Assembly: GCF_016918735.1 (NCBI RefSeq) | Contig: NZ_JAFFPR010000009.1 | Coordinates: 124,001-188,000 of the forward strand | Reading direction: 5' to 3' | Length of the DNA stretch: 64,000 bases | From: Leptospira abararensis | GTDB taxonomy: Bacteria > Spirochaetota > Leptospiria > Leptospirales > Leptospiraceae | Part shown: piece after piece, positions 62,022 through 64,000 of the stretch | Layout: each line of letters opens with the position of its first letter | Numbering within the stretch: the first letter of the stretch is position 1 | Program-made: the position numbers and the translations under genes | The notes under the pieces: generated by a model | What the model was told of the DNA's origin: nothing | What the model saw: only the letters and a program-made list of their open reading frames with translations | Databases searched by the model: none

Positions 62022-62378
62022 TTAGGCTTTTTTCGGGCGATTGTTCTCGTCCACGAAGACTACCTTGGGTTGGTAATCCAAAGGAAGCTCTTTTTCGTCC
62101 ACTTGGCCGTAAGTGATGATGATGACTTTGTCCCCTTTCATCCCGAGTCTTGCCGCAGCCCCGTTCAAACAAATGGTCCCCGAGCCCCGTTCTCCCACAA
62201 TCAAGTAGGTTTCGAACCGAGCTCCGTTATTGACGTTCACCACGCTCACTTGTTCATAAGGTTTCATCCCGGCCAGATCCATTAGGTCCTGGTCAACGGT
62301 GAGACTACCTTCGTAGTGGAGTTCCGCCTCGGTGACGACGGCTCTATGGATTTTGCCTTTGCAAACAGTGATGATCAT
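62022..62378 (-). CDS. panD: aspartate 1-decarboxylase
   Basis: 118-residue pyruvoyl enzyme that makes beta-alanine for pantothenate and CoA. Self-cleavage occurs at Gly24-Ser25 (HYEGSLTVD), and the Tyr and Asn at [15 protein letters not shown] are typical. Normal length. Its start overlaps the stop of the Panacea-domain gene by 4 bases. No other pantothenate gene is present. Confidence 0.96.
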   Translation of the reverse strand: MIITVCKGKIHRAVVTEAELHYEGSLTVDQDLMDLAGMKPYEQVSVVNVNNGARFETYLIVGERGSGTICLNGAAARLGMKGDKVIIITYGQVDEKELPLDYQPKVVFVDENNRPKKA

Positions 62379-62908
62379 TCTGACCTCTCAAATAAAACTC
62401 TAAACATTTTGCCTGATAGATTCAAAAGGCTTTTTTGGACGAGAACATGGATTTTCGTATTGATCCGATCTACAGAAAAAGGAATGGAATCGAAGAGGGG
62501 AGTGACTACATAATTTTCGTAGAGGTTGGGGTAGTGACGATTTTCATCGACCACACGGCCACGGAAAGCTTCCACAACCTTCATCATCACCCGTTTGTCT
62601 TCCCGGGACAGGACAAGCCCATCCATAGGTTTTAGGAACCGTAAAGTAAACCCTTGGATTCCATTTCCCGCTATTTTGGGAATGGCGTCAATATGGCCTC
62701 TTTCTTTTAGAAATAAAAGAGCTTCGTTCAGTTTGACGGGGTAAGGGGAGTCTTCTAAGTGGATATAGTCTCCTCTTGTGATCATCTCCGCGTGTTTTTG
62801 GAAATGAACACCATCCGAATAGTAAAGGAGTTTCGCCAAATCGAGGCGGGCTCTACCATTGGGTGATTTTTCGAGGATCCAAAGGATCGCATGATAAAGT
62901 TTCTCCAT
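62375..62908 (-). CDS. Panacea/SocA-like domain protein
   Basis: 177 residues. The start resembles the DUF4065/Panacea domain of SocA-type antitoxins: [41 protein letters not shown], then a [20 protein letters not shown] block. In SocAB the antitoxin delivers its toxin to ClpXP. No toxin gene is adjacent: panD follows with a 4-base overlap, and lipB diverges. Ribosome site AAGGAAG is 9 bases upstream. It may be a proteolytic adaptor or regulator rather than an antitoxin. Confidence 0.8.
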   Translation of the reverse strand: MEKLYHAILWILEKSPNGRARLDLAKLLYYSDGVHFQKHAEMITRGDYIHLEDSPYPVKLNEALLFLKERGHIDAIPKIAGNGIQGFTLRFLKPMDGLVLSREDKRVMMKVVEAFRGRVVDENRHYPNLYENYVVTPLFDSIPFSVDRINTKIHVLVQKSLLNLSGKMFRVLFERSE

Positions 62909-63550
62909 CGAAAAGGACTTCCTTCTTACCTGTTTCCTTCGATTGTTCCGTACATAAGATACGTGAAATTCCAGGAAAATTCCAGGAAAAATCGAAGGGA
63001 ATCCATGCTCTTTTTAGAACACAGTCCATGTTTAACAGGGGGCATAGGTGCGAAAGCGGAAAATCTTTTGGTTTCCCCAGAGGTGCTATCCTCTTTGGGT
63101 GTGGACCTGGTCACCTTGCATCGAGGGGGAGACTTTACTGCCCATGAACCTGGCCAAATTGTGGGGTACTTGCAGATTGATTTGAAAAAAAGAAACTTAA
63201 GTTTAGGTGATTTTTTGAGGAACTTAAACCAAAGTTTGGTGATTGCGGTTCGAGAGACTTGGGGACTCGCTATGGAAGAAAACCCAAAAGCCCCAGGATT
63301 GTATTTGGGAGAAGAACCCAAAAGGAAACTCATCTCAGAAGGGATTTATGCAAAGTCTTACTTTACTAGTTTTGGATTTGCACTGAATGCTGTGAATGAT
63401 CTAAAAACATTCGGTCTCATCAATCCTTGCGGTGCTAAATCTGAAGACATGACTTCGCTACTTCGGTTGGGAAAAGCTGAGGATTTCCCGAAGAAACGCA
63501 CGCAGTTTGTTTTGAATTTTGCTAATACATTTCTAGACTTACTTCCTTAA
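62891..63550 (+). CDS. lipB: octanoyltransferase LipB
   Basis: 219 residues. Transfers octanoyl from ACP to lipoyl domains. Family blocks: LEHSPCLTGG, LHRGGDFTAHEPGQIVGY (usual RGGxxTxHxPGQ), the catalytic Lys in EPKRKLISEGIYA, FGFALNA and the catalytic Cys in INPCGAKSEDMTSL. ATG 62891 has ribosome site AAAGGA 5 bases upstream, and overlaps the divergent Panacea gene by 18 bases. Possible clients include the free lipoyl domain at 5.3 kb. Confidence 0.9.
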   Translation: MIKFLHRKGLPSYLFPSIVPYIRYVKFQENSRKNRRESMLFLEHSPCLTGGIGAKAENLLVSPEVLSSLGVDLVTLHRGGDFTAHEPGQIVGYLQIDLKKRNLSLGDFLRNLNQSLVIAVRETWGLAMEENPKAPGLYLGEEPKRKLISEGIYAKSYFTSFGFALNAVNDLKTFGLINPCGAKSEDMTSLLRLGKAEDFPKKRTQFVLNFANTFLDLLP

Positions 63551-63610
63551 TTTCCTTTGTATTTTCCTCGGTAAATCCATCCAATCGGCCGAAAGGTATA
63601 AGGGGGATCT

Positions 63611-64000
63611 ATGAAATATTCACGTTTTTTTCTATCCTTTATTCTTTTCTTTTTCCTCTGTGAGACCTTGGCCCTAAGCGCCGTGGTTTGGACTTTTTAT
63701 GAATCTTTGCAGAATGCCCTGACCCAAGAGCAGTTTGTTTCTGACCATAGAGCTAGGGATTTAACACTGGCTCTGGCTAAAAGTTCCGAAGGGCGACTAC
63801 AGAACGAAGGTTATGTGGAACTGGAAAAGATGTTCCATCGTTATGTGGAACAATCTAAAAATGATCCCGAAGAGTTTCGGATCAAAAAGATCAGTTTGTA
63901 TTCTGTGGATGCCACTCTTCTTGTTTCTACAGACACCATTTACACACCAGATGAATTGAAAAATCGAAAACCAGATGAGATACTTCTCCATTCTACTTTC
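63611..64000 (+). CDS. N-terminal part of a membrane sensor-like protein (cut by window end)
   Basis: Open from ATG 63611 to the last base, 130 residues so far. One hydrophobic N-terminal helix (SRFFLSFILFFFLCETLALSAVVW) is followed by a hydrophilic region, starting ESLQNALTQEQF, that would lie in the periplasm and resembles the input half of a sensor kinase, cyclase or chemoreceptor. AGGGGG lies 4 bases upstream. The output domain is outside the window, so the class is unknown. Confidence 0.7.
   Translation, partial: MKYSRFFLSFILFFFLCETLALSAVVWTFYESLQNALTQEQFVSDHRARDLTLALAKSSEGRLQNEGYVELEKMFHRYVEQSKNDPEEFRIKKISLYSVDATLLVSTDTIYTPDELKNRKPDEILLHSTF

Overview
The window reads as an ordinary chromosomal stretch of a spirochaete of the genus Leptospira. 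This is inferred from three features. There is an adjacent flaA2-flaA1 pair for flagellar sheath proteins. GreA is a 921-residue protein with a long N-terminal extension. There are many lipoproteins and 7TM-type sensors with spirochaete-like lipoboxes. The saprophytic clade is possible but cannot be shown from this window. I see no insertion sequence, prophage, CRISPR array or rRNA gene. Coding density is very high, and many neighbours overlap by 1-4 bases.

Layout. 0-8 kb: an RsbW-like kinase, the HslVU protease, a fused PabB-PabC and a GHKL-like protein on the minus strand, then a run with a free-standing lipoyl domain, a metallophosphoesterase, the Mrp ATPase and a UVR-motif protein. 8-18 kb: a release-factor-like protein, a SpoIIE phosphatase, groES-groEL with two CIRCE-like operators, a HerA-like ATPase, a hybrid histidine kinase facing a LuxR-type regulator, and a cyclic-nucleotide-binding protein. 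18-20 kb: a Pur-alpha-like protein, flaA2 and flaA1 behind a candidate sigma-28 promoter. 20-32 kb: the long GreA, an M23 peptidase, lptE-fur-tgt, a STAS protein, a LysM lipoprotein, nadC and rel. 32-45 kb: a GH13 enzyme diverging from a peptide-binding lipoprotein, a kinase-like protein, a membrane glycosyltransferase and pgeF. These meet a minus-strand operon of phosphohexomutase, argD, leuB and an atypical receiver. An aminotransferase and a nuclease follow. 45-54 kb: tRNA-Ile and tRNA-Ala, hemW, tRNA-Met, a bifunctional nuclease, a phasin-like protein, an MFS transporter, an ACT protein, an outer-membrane protein, a PilZ protein and an AT-rich gene of unknown function. 54-64 kb: a TPP riboswitch with thiC, an acyl-CoA dehydrogenase, trxA with a metallo-beta-lactamase/cyclic-nucleotide-binding protein, unknown exported and coiled-coil proteins, a Panacea-domain gene with panD, lipB, and the start of a membrane protein cut by the window end.

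Much of the content is signalling: partner-switching parts (RsbW-like, STAS, SpoIIE), two-component proteins, several possible cyclic-nucleotide proteins, a PilZ c-di-GMP receptor and the stringent-response enzyme. The most notable points are the candidate sigma-28 promoter before the Pur-alpha/flaA genes, the paired CIRCE-like elements, a receiver with Glu in place of the phospho-acceptor Asp, the MBL plus dual cNMP-binding protein, a Panacea protein with no evident toxin, a kinase-like gene beside a glycosyltransferase, and the unknown AT-rich gene at 52.7-54.2 kb. No obviously new multi-gene system is visible.
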